This document shows positions 1 through 11,435 of a DNA stretch of 64,000 bases, one piece after another. The DNA comes from Plasmopara viticola (taxonomy: Eukaryota > Oomycota > Peronosporomycetes > Peronosporales > Peronosporaceae). How positions within the stretch are numbered: the stretch's first letter is position 1; each line of letters opens with the position of its first letter. The stretch is taken from NCBI GenBank assembly GCA_001695595.3, contig MBPM02000047.1:1-64000 (forward strand), in the 5' to 3' direction. A model generated the notes under the pieces. It saw only the letters and a list, made by a program, of their open reading frames with translations. It ran no database searches and was not told the origin of the DNA. The position numbers were made by a program, and so were the translations under genes.

Positions 1-22
1 GTTTGCGATATACCGGTTCGGT

Positions 23-91
23 GGCCTTGTGGTCTAGTGGTATGATCGCTTAGGGTGCGAGAGGTCCCGGATTCGATCTCCGGCAAGGCCC
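23..91 (+). tRNA. tRNA-Pro(AGG) unit 1, variant
   Basis: 69 nt. Three bases are missing from the 5' strand of the anticodon stem (GATCGC instead of GATTCTCGC); the rest is consensus. Probably impaired, or a sequence error. Confidence 0.7.
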
Positions 92-367
92 TATTGCAGC
101 TCCCTATTTTAATGGAAATTTCATTTTGCTGAATTTGTTTCTGTGCGCTTTGTGTAATCTTGCTGGCTTGGTAGATGCTTAAGAAGGGTCAGCTTCAATT
201 TCACTTTGTACGAACGGTATACTTCAATTTTTCATGGTCATACCAGCAGCTCTGTAGGGAGTGAAAGATCGGCATTGTCGTTGCATTAGTGCATCACGAA
301 AACGAGCAAGCCCACGCTGATGATATTTTATAAATAAGAAGTTGGGTTTGCGATTTACCGGTTCGGT

Positions 368-439
368 GGCCTTGTGGTCTAGTGGTATGATTCTCGCTTA
401 GGGTGCGAGAGGTCCCGGATTCGATCTCCGGCAAGGCCC
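368..439 (+). tRNA. tRNA-Pro(AGG) unit 2
   Basis: Consensus copy, followed by a type B spacer; 342 bp to the next unit. Confidence 0.94.
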
Positions 440-709
440 TATTGCAGCTCCCTATTTTAGTGAAAATGTCATTCTGCAATTTTTGTTTCTGTGCAATCTT
501 GCTGGCTTGGCTGGTGCTTAAGGAAGGGTTAATTATCGATTTAACTTTAGACGAATGGTATACTTCAATTTTATCATGATACTCAGCAGCTCTGTAAGGA
601 GTGAAAGATTGGCATTGTTGTAGCATCAGCAGATCAGAAATAAGATCAAGCCCACGCTGATGATATTGTTTATATATAAGAAGTTGGGTTTGCGATATAC
701 CGGTTCGGT

Positions 710-781
710 GGCCTTGTGGTCTAGTGGTATGATTCTCGCTTAGGGTGCGAGAGGTCCCGGATTCGATCTCCGGCAAGGCCC
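710..781 (+). tRNA. tRNA-Pro(AGG) unit 3
   Basis: Consensus copy; upstream box reads TATATATA; 353 bp to the next unit. Confidence 0.94.
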
Positions 782-1062
782 TATTTCTGTTCCTATTTTA
801 ATGGAAATTTCATTTTGCTAAATTTGTTTCTGTGCGCTTTGTGTAATCTTGCTGGCTTGGTAGATGCTTAAGGAAGGGTCAGCTATCAATTTCACTTTGT
901 ACGAACGGTATACTTCAAATTGTTTTATGGTCATATCAGCAGCTCTATAAGGAGTGAAAGATCGGCATCGTCGTAGCATTAGTGCATCACGAAAACGAGC
1001 AAGCCCACGCTGATGATATTCTTTATAAATAAGAAGTTGGGTTTGCGATATACCGGTTCGGT

Positions 1063-1134
1063 GGCCTTGTGGTCTAGTGGTATGATTCTCGCTTAGGGTG
1101 CGAGAGGTCCCGGATTCGATCTCCGGCAAGGCCC
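1063..1134 (+). tRNA. tRNA-Pro(AGG) unit 4
   Basis: Consensus copy; the following unit is short (325 bp) through many spacer deletions. Confidence 0.93.
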
Positions 1135-1387
1135 TATTGCAGCTCCCTATTTTAGTGAAATTCATTTGCAATTTGTTTCTGTGCGCTTCTTGCTGGCTTG
1201 GCTGCTTAAGGAAGGTAATATCAATTTACTTTAGACGAAGGTATACTTCAAATTTTTATGGTCATATCAGCAGCTCTGTAAGAGTGAAAGATCGGCATTG
1301 TTGTAGCATCAGCATCACGAAAAAGACAAGCCCACGCTGATGATTTGTTATAAATAAGAAGTTGGGTTTGCGATATACCGGTTCGGT

Positions 1388-1459
1388 GGCCTTGTGGTCT
1401 AGTGGTATGATTCTCGCTTAGGGTGCGAGAGGTCCCGGATTCGATCTCCGGCAAGGCCC
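1388..1459 (+). tRNA. tRNA-Pro(AGG) unit 5
   Basis: Consensus copy; 332 bp to the next unit. Confidence 0.94.
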
Positions 1460-1719
1460 TATTTCTGCTCCCTATTTTAATGGAAATTTCATTTTGCAAT
1501 TTGTTGTTTTGTAATCTTGCTGGCTTGGTAGGCTTAAGAAGGGTCATATCAATTTACTTTGTACGAACGGTATACTTCAAATTTTCATGGTCATATCAGC
1601 AGCTCTGTAAGGAGTGAAAGATCGGCATCGTTGTAGCATTAGCATCACGAAAAAGCAAGCCCACGCTGATGATATTCTTTATAAATAAGAAGTTGGGTTT
1701 GCGATATTACCGGTTCGGT

Positions 1720-1791
1720 GGCCTTGTGGTCTAGTGGTATGATTCTCGCTTAGGGTGCGAGAGGTCCCGGATTCGATCTCCGGCAAGGCCC
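1720..1791 (+). tRNA. tRNA-Pro(AGG) unit 6
   Basis: Consensus copy; one extra T in the 5' flank (GATATTACC); 347 bp to the next unit. Confidence 0.94.
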
Positions 1792-2066
1792 TATTTCTGC
1801 TCCCTATTTTAATGGAAATTTCATTTTGCGAATTTGTTTCTGTGCGCTTTGTGTAATCTTGCTGGCTTGGTAGATGCTTAAGGGTCAGCTATCAATTTAC
1901 TTTGTACGAACGGTATACTTCAAATTGTTTTATGGTCATATCAGCAGCTCTATAAGGAGTGAAAGATCGGCATCGTCGTAGCATTAGTGCATCACGAAAA
2001 CGAGCAAGCCCACGCTGATGATATTGTTTTAAATAAGAAGTTGGGTTTGCGATATACCGGTTCGGT

Positions 2067-2137
2067 GGCCTTGTGGTCTAGTGGTATGATTCTCGCTTAG
2101 GGTGCGAGAGGTCCGGATTCGATCTCCGGCAAGGCCC
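2067..2137 (+). tRNA. tRNA-Pro(AGG) unit 7, one-base deletion
   Basis: 71 nt: GGTCCGG instead of GGTCCCGG, so one C of the variable-loop/T-stem run is lost. May still fold with a shorter variable loop. Confidence 0.8.
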
Positions 2138-2410
2138 TATTTCTGCTCCTATTTTATGGAAATTTCATTTTGCTAAATTTGTTACTGTGCGCTTTGTGTT
2201 ATCTTGCTGGCTTGGTAGATGCTTAAGGGTCAGCTATCAATTCACTTTGTACGAACGGTATACTTCAAATTGTTTTATGGTCATATCAGCAGCTCTATAA
2301 GGAGTGAAAGATCGGCATCGTCGTAGCATTAGTCATCACGAAAACGAGCAAGCCAACGCTGATGATATTCTTTATAAATAGAAGTTGGGTTTGCGATATA
2401 CCGGTTCGGT

Positions 2411-2481
2411 GGCCTTGTGGTCTAGTGGTATGATTCTCGCTTAGGGTGCGAGAGGTCCGGATTCGATCTCCGGCAAGGCCC
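2411..2481 (+). tRNA. tRNA-Pro(AGG) unit 8, one-base deletion
   Basis: 71 nt, with the same missing C as unit 7. Confidence 0.8.
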
Positions 2482-2752
2482 TATTTCTGCTCCTATTTTA
2501 ATGGAAATTTCATTTTGCTGAATTTGTTTCTGTGCGCTTTGTGTAATCTTGCTGACTTGGTAGGTGCTTAAGGGTCAGCTATCAATTCACTTTGTACGAA
2601 CGGTATACTTTAATTGTTTTATGGTCATACAGCAGCTCTGTAGGAGCGAAAGATCGGCATCGTCGTAGCATTAGTGCATCACGAAAACGAGCAAGCCACG
2701 CTGATGATATTGTCTATAAATAAAAGTTGGGTTTGCGATATACCGGTTCGGT

Positions 2753-2824
2753 GGCCTTGTGGTCTAGTGGTATGATTCTCGCTTAGGGTGCGAGAGGTCC
2801 CGGATTCGATCTCCGGCAAGGCCC
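2753..2824 (+). tRNA. tRNA-Pro(AGG) unit 9
   Basis: Consensus copy; 344 bp to the next unit. Confidence 0.94.
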
Positions 2825-3096
2825 TATTTCTGCTCCCTATTTTAATGGAAATTTTTTTGCGAAATTTGTTTCTGTGCGCTTTGTGTAATCTTGCTGGCTT
2901 GGTAGATGCTTAAGGGTCAGCTGTCAATTTACTTTGTACGAACGGTATACTTCAAATTGTTTTATGGTCAATAGCAGCTCTATAAGGAGTGAAAGATCGG
3001 CATCGTCGTAGCATTAGTCATCACGAAAACGAGCAAGCCCACGCTGATGATATTCTTTATAAATAAGAAGTTGGGTTTGCGATATACCGGTTCGGT

Positions 3097-3168
3097 GGCC
3101 TTGTGGTCTAGTGGTATGATTCTCGCTTAGGGTGCGAGAGGTCCCGGATTCGATCTCCGGCAAGGCCT
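3097..3168 (+). tRNA. tRNA-Pro(AGG) unit 10
   Basis: Body is consensus, but one C is missing after CAAGGCC, so the discriminator position reads T. Confidence 0.85.
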
Positions 3169-3443
3169 ATATTCTGCTCCCTATTTTAATGGAAATTTCA
3201 TTTTGCGAAATTTGTTTCTGTGCGCTTTGTGTAATCTTGCTGGCTTGGTAGATGCTTAAGGGTCAGCTGTCAATTTCACTTTGTACGAACGGTATACTTC
3301 AAATTGTTTTATGGTCATATCAGCAGCTCTATAAGGAGTGAAAGATCGGCATCGTCGTAGCATTAGTCATCACGAAAACGAGCAAGCCCACGCTGATGAT
3401 ATTGTTATAAATAAAAGTTGGGTTTGCGATATACCGGTTCGGT

Positions 3444-3515
3444 GGCCTTGTGGTCTAGTGGTATGATTCTCGCTTAGGGTGCGAGAGGTCCCGGATTCGA
3501 TCTCCGGCAAGGCCC
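3444..3515 (+). tRNA. tRNA-Pro(AGG) unit 11
   Basis: Consensus copy; 342 bp to the next unit. Confidence 0.94.
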
Positions 3516-3785
3516 TATTCTGCTCCCTATTTTAATGGAAATTATTTTGCGAAATTTGTTTCTGTGCGCTTTGTGTTATCTTGCTGGCTTGGTAATGCTT
3601 AAGGGTCAGCTATCAATTTCACTTTGTACGAACGGTATACTTCTACTTGTTTCATGGTCATCAGCAGCTCTGTAAGGAGTGAAAGATCGGCATCGTCGTA
3701 GCATTAGTGCATCACGAAAACGAGCAAGCCCACGCTGATGATATTGTATAAATAAGAAGTTGGGTTTGCGATATACCGGTTCGGT

Positions 3786-3857
3786 GGCCTTGTGGTCTAG
3801 TGGTATGATTCTCGCTTAGGGTGCGAGAGGTCCCGGATTCGATCTCCGGCAAGGCCC
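3786..3857 (+). tRNA. tRNA-Pro(AGG) unit 12
   Basis: Consensus copy; 329 bp to the next unit. Confidence 0.94.
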
Positions 3858-4114
3858 TATTCTGCTCCTATTTTAGTGGAAATTTCATTTTGCAATTTTG
3901 TTTCTGTGCAATCTTGCTGGCTTGGTGGTGCTTAAGGAGGGTCAATTATCAATTTACTTTAGACGAACGGTATACTTCAAATTTTTCATGGTCATATCAG
4001 CAGCTCTTTAAGGAGTGAAAGGTCGGCATTGTTGTAGCATCACAGATCACAAAAAGCAAGCCACGCTGATGATATTTTAAATAAGAAGTTGGGTTTGCGA
4101 TATACCGGTTCGGT

Positions 4115-4183
4115 GCCTTGTGGTCTAGTGGTATGATTCTCGCTTAGGGTGCGAGAGGTCCGGATTCGATCTCCGGCAAGGCC
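4115..4183 (+). tRNA. tRNA-Pro(AGG) unit 13, degraded
   Basis: Three single-base losses: one G of the leading GG, one C of GGTCCCGG, and one terminal C. The anticodon arm is intact. Confidence 0.65.
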
Positions 4184-4446
4184 TATTGCTGCTCCTATAA
4201 TAGGAAATTTCATTTTGCGAATTTTTTTTCTGTGCAATCTTGCTGGCTTGGTAGATGCTTAAGGAAGGGTCAGCTATCAATTTCACTTTGTACGAACGGT
4301 ATACTTCAAATTTTTATGGTCATATCAGCAGCTCTGTAAGGAGTGAAAGATCGGCATCGTCGTAGCATTAGCATCACGAAAAGAGCAAGCCCACGCTGAT
4401 GATATTTTATAAATAAGAAGTTGGGTTTGCGATATACCGGTTCGGT

Positions 4447-4518
4447 GGCCTTGTGGTCTAGTGGTATGATTCTCGCTTAGGGTGCGAGAGGTCCCGGATT
4501 CGATCTCCGGCAAGGCCC
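4447..4518 (+). tRNA. tRNA-Pro(AGG) unit 14
   Basis: Consensus copy; 343 bp to the next unit. Confidence 0.94.
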
Positions 4519-4789
4519 TATTTCTGCTCCCTATTTTAATGGAAATTCATTTTGCAAATTTGTTTCTGTGCGCTTTGTGTTATCTTGCTGCTTGGTAGAT
4601 GCTTAAGGGTCAGCTTCAATTTCACTTTGTACGAACGGTATACTTCAAATTTTTATGGTCATATCAGCAGCTCTATAAGGAGTGAAAGATCGGCATCGTC
4701 GTAGCATTAGTGCATCACGAAAACGAGCAAGCCCACGCTGATGATATTTTTATAAATAAGAAGTTGGGTTTGCGATATACCGGTTCGGT

Positions 4790-4861
4790 GGCCTTGTGGT
4801 CTAGTGGTATGATTCTCGCTTAGGGTGCGAGAGGTCCCGGATTCGATCTCCGGCAAGGCCC
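4790..4861 (+). tRNA. tRNA-Pro(AGG) unit 15
   Basis: Consensus copy; 347 bp to the next unit. Confidence 0.94.
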
Positions 4862-5136
4862 TATTTCTGCTCCCTATTTTAATGGAAATTTCATTTTGCG
4901 AAATTTGTTTCTGTGCGCTTTGTGTTATCTTGCTGGCTTGGTAGATGCTTAAGGGTCAGCTGTCAATTTCACTTTGTACGAACGGTATACTTCAAATTGT
5001 TTATGGTCATATCAGCAGCTCTAAGGAGTGAAAGATCGGCATCGTCGTAGCATTAGTGCATCACGAAAACGAGCAAGCCCACGCTGATGATATTGTCTAT
5101 AAATAAGAAGTTGGGTTTGCGATATACCGGTTCGGT

Positions 5137-5208
5137 GGCCTTGTGGTCTAGTGGTATGATTCTCGCTTAGGGTGCGAGAGGTCCCGGATTCGATCTCCGG
5201 CAAGGCCC
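5137..5208 (+). tRNA. tRNA-Pro(AGG) unit 16
   Basis: Consensus copy; 328 bp to the next unit. Confidence 0.94.
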
Positions 5209-5464
5209 TATTTGCTCCTATTTTAATGGAAATTTCATTTTGCAAATTTTTGTTTCTGTGCAATCTTGCTGGCTTGGTAGGTGCTTAAGGGTTTCAATTT
5301 CACTTTAGACGAACGGTATACTCAAATTGTTTCATGGTCATATCAGCAGCTCTGTAAGGAGTGAAAGATCGGCATCGTCGTAGCATTAGGATCACGAAAT
5401 AGCAAGCCACGCTGATGATATTGTTTATAAATAAGAAGTTGGGTTTGCGATATACCGGTTCGGT

Positions 5465-5536
5465 GGCCTTGTGGTCTAGTGGTATGATTCTCGCTTAGGG
5501 TGCGAGAGGTCCCGGATTCGATCTCCGGCAAGGCCC
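5465..5536 (+). tRNA. tRNA-Pro(AGG) unit 17
   Basis: Consensus copy; 336 bp to the next unit. Confidence 0.94.
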
Positions 5537-5800
5537 TATTGCTGCTCTCTGTAATAGTGGAGATTTCGTTTTGCGAATTTTTTTTCTGTGCAATCTTGCT
5601 GGCTTGGCTGGTGCTTAAGGAAGGGTCAACTATCAATTTCATTTTAGACGAACGGTATACTTCAAATTTTTATGGTCATATCAGCAGCTCTGTAAGGAGT
5701 GAAAGATCGGCATCGTCGTAGCATTAGCATCACGAAAAAGCAAGCCACGCTGATGATATTTTATAAATAAGAAGTTGGGTTTGCGATATACCGGTTCGGT

Positions 5801-5872
5801 GGCCTTGTGGTCTAGTGGTATGATTCTCGCTTAGGGTGCGAGAGGTCCCGGATTCGATCTCCGGCAAGGCCC
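5801..5872 (+). tRNA. tRNA-Pro(AGG) unit 18
   Basis: Consensus copy; 349 bp to the next unit. Confidence 0.94.
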
Positions 5873-6149
5873 TATTGCTGCTCCCTATTTTAATGGAAAT
5901 TTCATTGCTAATTTGTTTCTGTGCGCTTTGTGTAATCTTGCTGGCTTGGTAGATGCTTAAGGAAGGGTCAGCTATCAATTTCACTTTGTACGAACGGTAT
6001 ACTTCAAATTGTTTTATGGTCATACAGCAGCTCTGTAAGGAGTGAAAGATCGGCATCGTCGTAGCATTAGTGCATCACGAAAACGAGCAAGCCCACGCTG
6101 ATGATATTGTTATAAATAAGAAGTTGGGTTTGCGATATACCGGTTCGGT

Positions 6150-6221
6150 GGCCTTGTGGTCTAGTGGTATGATTCTCGCTTAGGGTGCGAGAGGTCCCGG
6201 ATTCGATCTCCGGCAAGGCCC
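6150..6221 (+). tRNA. tRNA-Pro(AGG) unit 19
   Basis: Consensus copy; 348 bp to the next unit. Confidence 0.94.
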
Positions 6222-6497
6222 TATTTCTGCTCCCTATTTTAATGGAAATTTCATTTTGCGAAATTTGTTTCTGTGCGCTTTGTGTAATCTTGCTGGCTTG
6301 GTAGATGCTTAAGGGTCAGCTATCAACTTCACTTTGTACGAACGGTATACTTCAAATTTTTATGGTCATATCAGCAGCTCTGTAAGGAGTGAAAGATCGG
6401 CATCGTCGTAGCATTAGTGCATCACGAAAACGAGCAAGCCCACGCTGATGATATTCTTTATAAATAAGAAGTTGGGTTTGCGATATACCGGTTCGGT

Positions 6498-6569
6498 GGC
6501 CTTGTGGTCTAGTGGTATGATTCTCGCTTAGGGTGCGAGAGGTCCCGGATTCGATCTCCGGCAAGGCCC
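6498..6569 (+). tRNA. tRNA-Pro(AGG) unit 20
   Basis: Consensus copy; 347 bp to the next unit. The 3' flank reads CTATTTAAGG, so the usual TTTT is TTT. Confidence 0.93.
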
Positions 6570-6844
6570 TATTTCTGCTCCCTATTTAAGGAAATTTCAT
6601 TTTGCTGAAATTTGTTTCTGTGCGCTTTGTGTAATCTTGCTGGCTTGGTAGATGCTTAAGGGTCAGCTGTCAATTTCACTTTGTACGAACGGTATACTTC
6701 AAATTGTTTTATGGTCATATCAGCAGCTCTGTAAGGAGTGAAAGATCGGCATCGTCGTAGCATTCGTGCATCACGAAAACGAGCAAGCCCACGCTGATGA
6801 TATTGTTATAATAAGAAGTTGGGTTTGCGATATACCGGTTCGGT

Positions 6845-6916
6845 GGCCTTGTGGTCTAGTGGTATGATTCTCGCTTAGGGTGCGAGAGGTCCCGGATTCG
6901 ATCTCCGGCAAGGCCC
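6845..6916 (+). tRNA. tRNA-Pro(AGG) unit 21
   Basis: Consensus copy; 341 bp to the next unit. Confidence 0.94.
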
Positions 6917-7185
6917 TATTTCTCCTATTTTAATGGAAATTTCATTTTGCGAATTTGTTTCTGTGCGCTTTGTGTATCTTGCTGGCTTGGTAGATGCTTA
7001 AGGGTCAGCTATCAACTTCATTTTGTACGAACGGTATACTTTAAATTGTTTATGGTCATACAGCAGCTCTGTAGGAGTGAAAGATCGGCATCGTCGTAGC
7101 ATTAGTGCATCACGAAAACGAGCAAGCCCACGCTGATGATATTGTCTATAAATAAGAAGTTGGGTTTGCGATATACCGGTTCGGT

Positions 7186-7257
7186 GGCCTTGTGGTCTAG
7201 TGGTATGATTCTCGCTTAGGGTGCGAGAGGTCCCGGATTCGATCTCCGGCAAGGCCC
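7186..7257 (+). tRNA. tRNA-Pro(AGG) unit 22
   Basis: Consensus copy; 350 bp to the next unit. Confidence 0.94.
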
Positions 7258-7535
7258 TATTTCTGCTCCCTATTTTAAGGGAAATTTCATTTTGCTGAAT
7301 TTGTTTCTGTGCGCTTTGTGTAATCTTGCTGGCTTGGTAGATGCTTAAGGGTCAGCTATCAATTTCACTTTGTACGAACGGTATACTTTAAATTGTTTCA
7401 TGGTCATACCAGCAGCTCTGTAGGGAGTGAAAGATCGGCATCGTCGTAGCATTAGTGCATCACGAAAACGAGCAAGCCCACGCTGATGATATTGTCTATA
7501 AATAAGAAGTTGGGTTTGCGATATACCGGTTCGGT

Positions 7536-7607
7536 GGCCTTGTGGTCTAGTGGTATGATTCTCGCTTAGGGTGCGAGAGGTCCCGGATTCGATCTCCGGC
7601 AAGGCCC
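7536..7607 (+). tRNA. tRNA-Pro(AGG) unit 23
   Basis: Consensus copy; 351 bp to the next unit. Confidence 0.94.
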
Positions 7608-7886
7608 TATTTCTGCTCCCTATTTTAATGGAAACTTTATTCTGCGAAATTTGTTTCTGTGCGCTTTGTGTTATCTTGCTGGCTTGGTAGATGCTTAAGA
7701 GGTCAGCTGTCAATTTCACTTTGTACGAACGGTATACTTCAAATTGTTTTATGGTCATATCAGCAGCTCTATAAGGAGTGAAAGATCGGCATCGTCGTAG
7801 CATTAGTGCATCACGAAAACGAGCAAGCCCACGCTGATGATATTCTTTATAAATAAGAAGTTGGGTTTGCGATATACCGGTTCGGT

Positions 7887-7958
7887 GGCCTTGTGGTCTA
7901 GTGGTATGATTCTCGCTTAGGGTGCGAGAGGTCCCGGATTCGATCTCCGGCAAGGCCC
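7887..7958 (+). tRNA. tRNA-Pro(AGG) unit 24
   Basis: Consensus copy; 350 bp to the next unit. Confidence 0.94.
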
Positions 7959-8236
7959 TATTTCTGCTCCCTATTTTAAGCGAAATTTCATTTTGCGAAA
8001 TTTGTTTCTGTGCGCTTTGTGTTAGCTTGCTGGCTTGGTAGATGCTTAAGGGTCAGCTATCAACTTCATTTTGTACGAACGGTATACTTTAAATTGTTTC
8101 ATGGTCATACCAGCAGCTCTGTAGGGAGTGAAAGATCGGCATCGTCGTAGCATTAGTGCATCACGAAAACGAGCAAGCCCACGCTGATGATATTGTCTAT
8201 AAATAAGAAGTTGGGTTTGCGATATACCGGTTCGGT

Positions 8237-8308
8237 GGCCTTGTGGTCTAGTGGTATGATTCTCGCTTAGGGTGCGAGAGGTCCCGGATTCGATCTCCGG
8301 CAAGGCCC
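8237..8308 (+). tRNA. tRNA-Pro(AGG) unit 25
   Basis: Consensus copy; 350 bp to the next unit. Confidence 0.94.
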
Positions 8309-8547
8309 TATTTCTGCTCCCTATTTTAATGGAAATTTCATTTTGCTGAATTTGTTTCTGTGCGCTTTGTGTTATCTTGCTGGCTTGGTAGATGCTTAAG
8401 GGTCAGCTGTCAATTTCACTTTGTACGAACGGTATACTTCAAATTGTTTTATGGTCATATCAGCAGCTCTATAAGGAGTGAAAGATCGGCATCGTCGTAG
8501 CATTAGTCCATCACGAAAACGAGCAAGCCCACGCTGATGATATTGTT

Positions 8548-8555
8548 TATAAATA
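8548..8555 (+). promoter_or_regulatory. TATAAATA box upstream of tRNA unit 26 (representative of array)
   Basis: TATAAATA lies 39 bp before the first base of the tRNA. The same box, or TATATATA, precedes most units at the same distance, followed by a conserved stretch ending CGATATACCGGTTCGGT directly at the tRNA. In plants, TATA-like boxes at about -30 promote RNA polymerase III transcription of tRNA genes. The same role here is inferred from position and conservation. Confidence 0.6.
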
Positions 8556-8586
8556 AGAAGTTGGGTTTGCGATATACCGGTTCGGT

Positions 8587-8658
8587 GGCCTTGTGGTCTA
8601 GTGGTATGATTCTCGCTTAGGGTGCGAGAGGTCCCGGATTCGATCTCCGGCAAGGCCC
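8587..8658 (+). tRNA. tRNA-Pro(AGG) unit 26
   Basis: Consensus copy followed by a type B spacer; 345 bp to the next unit. Confidence 0.95.
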
Positions 8659-8673
8659 TATTGCTGCTCCCTA

Positions 8674-8677
8674 TTTT
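8674..8677 (+). terminator. Pol III terminator TTTT after tRNA unit 26 (representative)
   Basis: A four-T run starts 16 nt after the discriminator base. It lies in CTATTTTAATGG, which recurs after most array units. A minimal T4 run is a typical eukaryotic RNA polymerase III stop and would give a short 3' trailer. Confidence 0.7.
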
Positions 8678-8931
8678 AATGGAAATTTCATTTTTCAAAT
8701 TTCGTTTCTGTGCAATCTTGCTGGCTTGGCTGGTGCTTAAGGAAGGGTTAATTATCAATTTCACTTTAGACGAACGGTATACTTCAAACTTTATTATGGT
8801 CATATCAGCAGCTCTGTAAGGAGTGAAAGATCGGCATTGTTGTAGCATCAGCAGATCACAAATAAGATCAAGCCCACGCTAATGATATTGTTTATAAATA
8901 AGAAGTTGGGTTTGCGATATACCGGTTCGGT

Positions 8932-9003
8932 GGCCTTGTGGTCTAGTGGTATGATTCTCGCTTAGGGTGCGAGAGGTCCCGGATTCGATCTCCGGCAAGG
9001 CCC
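8932..9003 (+). tRNA. tRNA-Pro(AGG) unit 27
   Basis: Consensus copy followed by a second type B spacer; 345 bp to the next unit. Confidence 0.94.
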
Positions 9004-9276
9004 TATTTTTGCTCCTTATTTTAGTGGAGATTTCATTTTGCAAATTTTGTTTCTGTGCAATCTTGCTGGCTTGGCTGGTGCTTAAGGAAGGGTTAATTAT
9101 CAATTTCACTTTAGACGAACGGTATACTTCAAACTTTGATATGGTCATATCAGCAGGTCTGTAAGGAGTGAAAGATCGGCATTGTTGTAGCATCAGCAGA
9201 TCACAAATAAGATCAAGCCCACGCTAATGATATTGTTTATAAATAAGAAGTTGGGTTTGCGATATACCGGTTCGGT

Positions 9277-9347
9277 GGCCTTGTGGTCTAGTGGTATGAT
9301 TCTCGCTTAGGGTGCGAGAGACCCGGATTCGATCTCCGGCAAGGCCC
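9277..9347 (+). tRNA. tRNA-Pro(AGG) unit 28, variable-loop variant
   Basis: 71 nt: GAGAGACCCGG replaces GAGAGGTCCCGG, so the variable loop is one base shorter and altered. Stems are intact. Confidence 0.85.
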
Positions 9348-9625
9348 TATTTCTGCTCCCTATTTTAATGGAAATTTCATTTTGCGAAATTTGTTTCTGT
9401 GCGCTTTGTGTTATCTTGCTGGCTTGGTAGATGCTTAAGGGTCAGCTATCAATTTCACTTTGTACGAACGGTATACTTCAAATTTTTTTATGGTCATATC
9501 AGCAGCTCTGTAAGGAGTGAAAGATCGGCATCGTCGTAGCATTAGTGCATCACGAAAACGAGCAAGCCCACGCTGATGATATTGTTTATAAATAAGAAGT
9601 TGGGTTTGCGATATACCGGTTCGGT

Positions 9626-9697
9626 GGCCTTGTGGTCTAGTGGTATGATTCTCGCTTAGGGTGCGAGAGGTCCCGGATTCGATCTCCGGCAAGGCCC
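9626..9697 (+). tRNA. tRNA-Pro(AGG) unit 29
   Basis: Consensus copy; 349 bp to the next unit. Confidence 0.94.
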
Positions 9698-9974
9698 TAT
9701 TTCTGCTCCTATTTTAATGGAAATTTCATTTTGCTAAATTTGTTACTGTGCGCTTTGTGTTATCTTGCTGGCTTGGTAGATGCTTAAGGGTCAGCTATCA
9801 ACTTCACTTTGTACGAACGGTATACTTTAAATTGTTTCATGGTCATATCAGCAGCTCTATAAGGAGTGAAAGATCGGCATCGTCGTAGCATTAGTGCATC
9901 ACGAAAACGAGCAAGCCCACGCTGATGATATTGTTTATAAATAAGAAGTTGGGTTTGCGATATACCGGTTCGGT

Positions 9975-10046
9975 GGCCTTGTGGTCTAGTGGTATGATTC
10001 TCGCTTAGGGTGCGAGAGGTCCCGGATTCGATCTCCGGCAAGGCCC
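9975..10046 (+). tRNA. tRNA-Pro(AGG) unit 30
   Basis: Consensus copy; 349 bp to the next unit. Confidence 0.94.
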
Positions 10047-10323
10047 TATTTCTGCTCCCTATTTTAATGGAAATTTCATTTTGCGAAATTTGTTTCTGTG
10101 CGCTTTGTGTTATCTTGCTGGCTTGGTAGATGCTTAAGGGTCAGCTGTCAATTTCACTTTGTACGAACGGTATACTTCAAATTGTTTTATGGTCATATCA
10201 GCAGCTCTATAAGGAGTGAAAGATCGGCATCGTCGTAGCATTAGTGCATCACGAAAACGAGCAAGCCCACGCTGATGATATTGTTATAAATAAGAAGTTG
10301 GGTTTGCGATATACCGGTTCGGT

Positions 10324-10395
10324 GGCCTTGTGGTCTAGTGGTATGATTCTCGCTTAGGGTGCGAGAGGTCCCGGATTCGATCTCCGGCAAGGCCC
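10324..10395 (+). tRNA. tRNA-Pro(AGG) unit 31
   Basis: Consensus copy; 343 bp to the next unit. Confidence 0.94.
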
Positions 10396-10666
10396 TATTT
10401 CTGCTTCCTATTTTAAGGGAAATTTCATTTTGCTGATTTGTTTCTGTGCGCTTTGTGTTATCTTGCTGGCTTGGTAGATGCTTAAGGGTCAGCTGTCAAT
10501 TTCACTTTGTACGAACGGTATACTTCAAATTGTTTTATGGTCATATCAGCAGCTCTGTAAGGAGTGAACGGCATCGTCGTAGCATTAGTGCATCACGAAA
10601 ACGAGCAAGCCCACGCTGATGATATTTTATAAATAAGAAGTTGGGTTTGCGATATACCGGTTCGGT

Positions 10667-10738
10667 GGCCTTGTGGTCTAGTGGTATGATTCTCGCTTAG
10701 GGTGCGAGAGGTCCCGGATTCGATCTCCGGCAAGGCCC
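10667..10738 (+). tRNA. tRNA-Pro(AGG) unit 32
   Basis: Consensus copy; 349 bp to the next unit. Confidence 0.94.
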
Positions 10739-11015
10739 TATTTCTGCTCCCTATTTTAATGGAAATTTCATTTTGCGAAATTTGTTTCTGTGCGCTTTGT
10801 GTTATCTTGCTGGCTTGGTAGATGCTTAAGGGTCAGCTGTCAATTTCACTTTGTACGAACGGTATACTTCAAATTGTTTATGGTCATATCAGCAGCTCTG
10901 AAGGGAGTGAAAGATCGGCATCGTCGTAGCATTAGTGCATCACGAAAACGAGCAAGCCCACGCTGATGATATTCTTTATAAATAAGAAGTTGGGTTTGCG
11001 ATATACCGGTTCGGT

Positions 11016-11087
11016 GGCCTTGTGGTCTAGTGGTATGATTCTCGCTTAGGGTGCGAGAGGTCCCGGATTCGATCTCCGGCAAGGCCC
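11016..11087 (+). tRNA. tRNA-Pro(AGG) unit 33
   Basis: Consensus copy; 348 bp to the next unit. Confidence 0.94.
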
Positions 11088-11363
11088 TATTTCTGCTCCC
11101 TATTTTAATGGAATTTTCATTTTGCGAAATTTGTTTCTGTGCGCTTTGTGTTATCTTGCTGGCTTGGTAGATGCTTAAGGGTCAGCTATCAATTCACTTT
11201 GTACGAACGGTATACTTCAAATTGTTTCATGGTCATATCAGCAGCTCTGTAGGAGTGAAAGATCGGCATCGTCGTAGCATTAGTGCATCACGAAAACGAG
11301 CAAGCCCACGCTGATGATATTGTCTATAAATAAGAAGTTGGGTTTGCGATATACCGGTTCGGT

Positions 11364-11435
11364 GGCCTTGTGGTCTAGTGGTATGATTCTCGCTTAGGGT
11401 GCGAGAGGTCCCGGATTCGATCTCCGGCAAGGCCC
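11364..11435 (+). tRNA. tRNA-Pro(AGG) unit 34
   Basis: Consensus copy; 349 bp to the next unit. Confidence 0.94.

Noticed and set aside
8535..8547. C-box-like TGATGA upstream of each tRNA, suggesting a tRNA-snoRNA cistron
   Set aside because: No correctly spaced D box, guide region or terminal stem accompanies it, so the match is probably chance.
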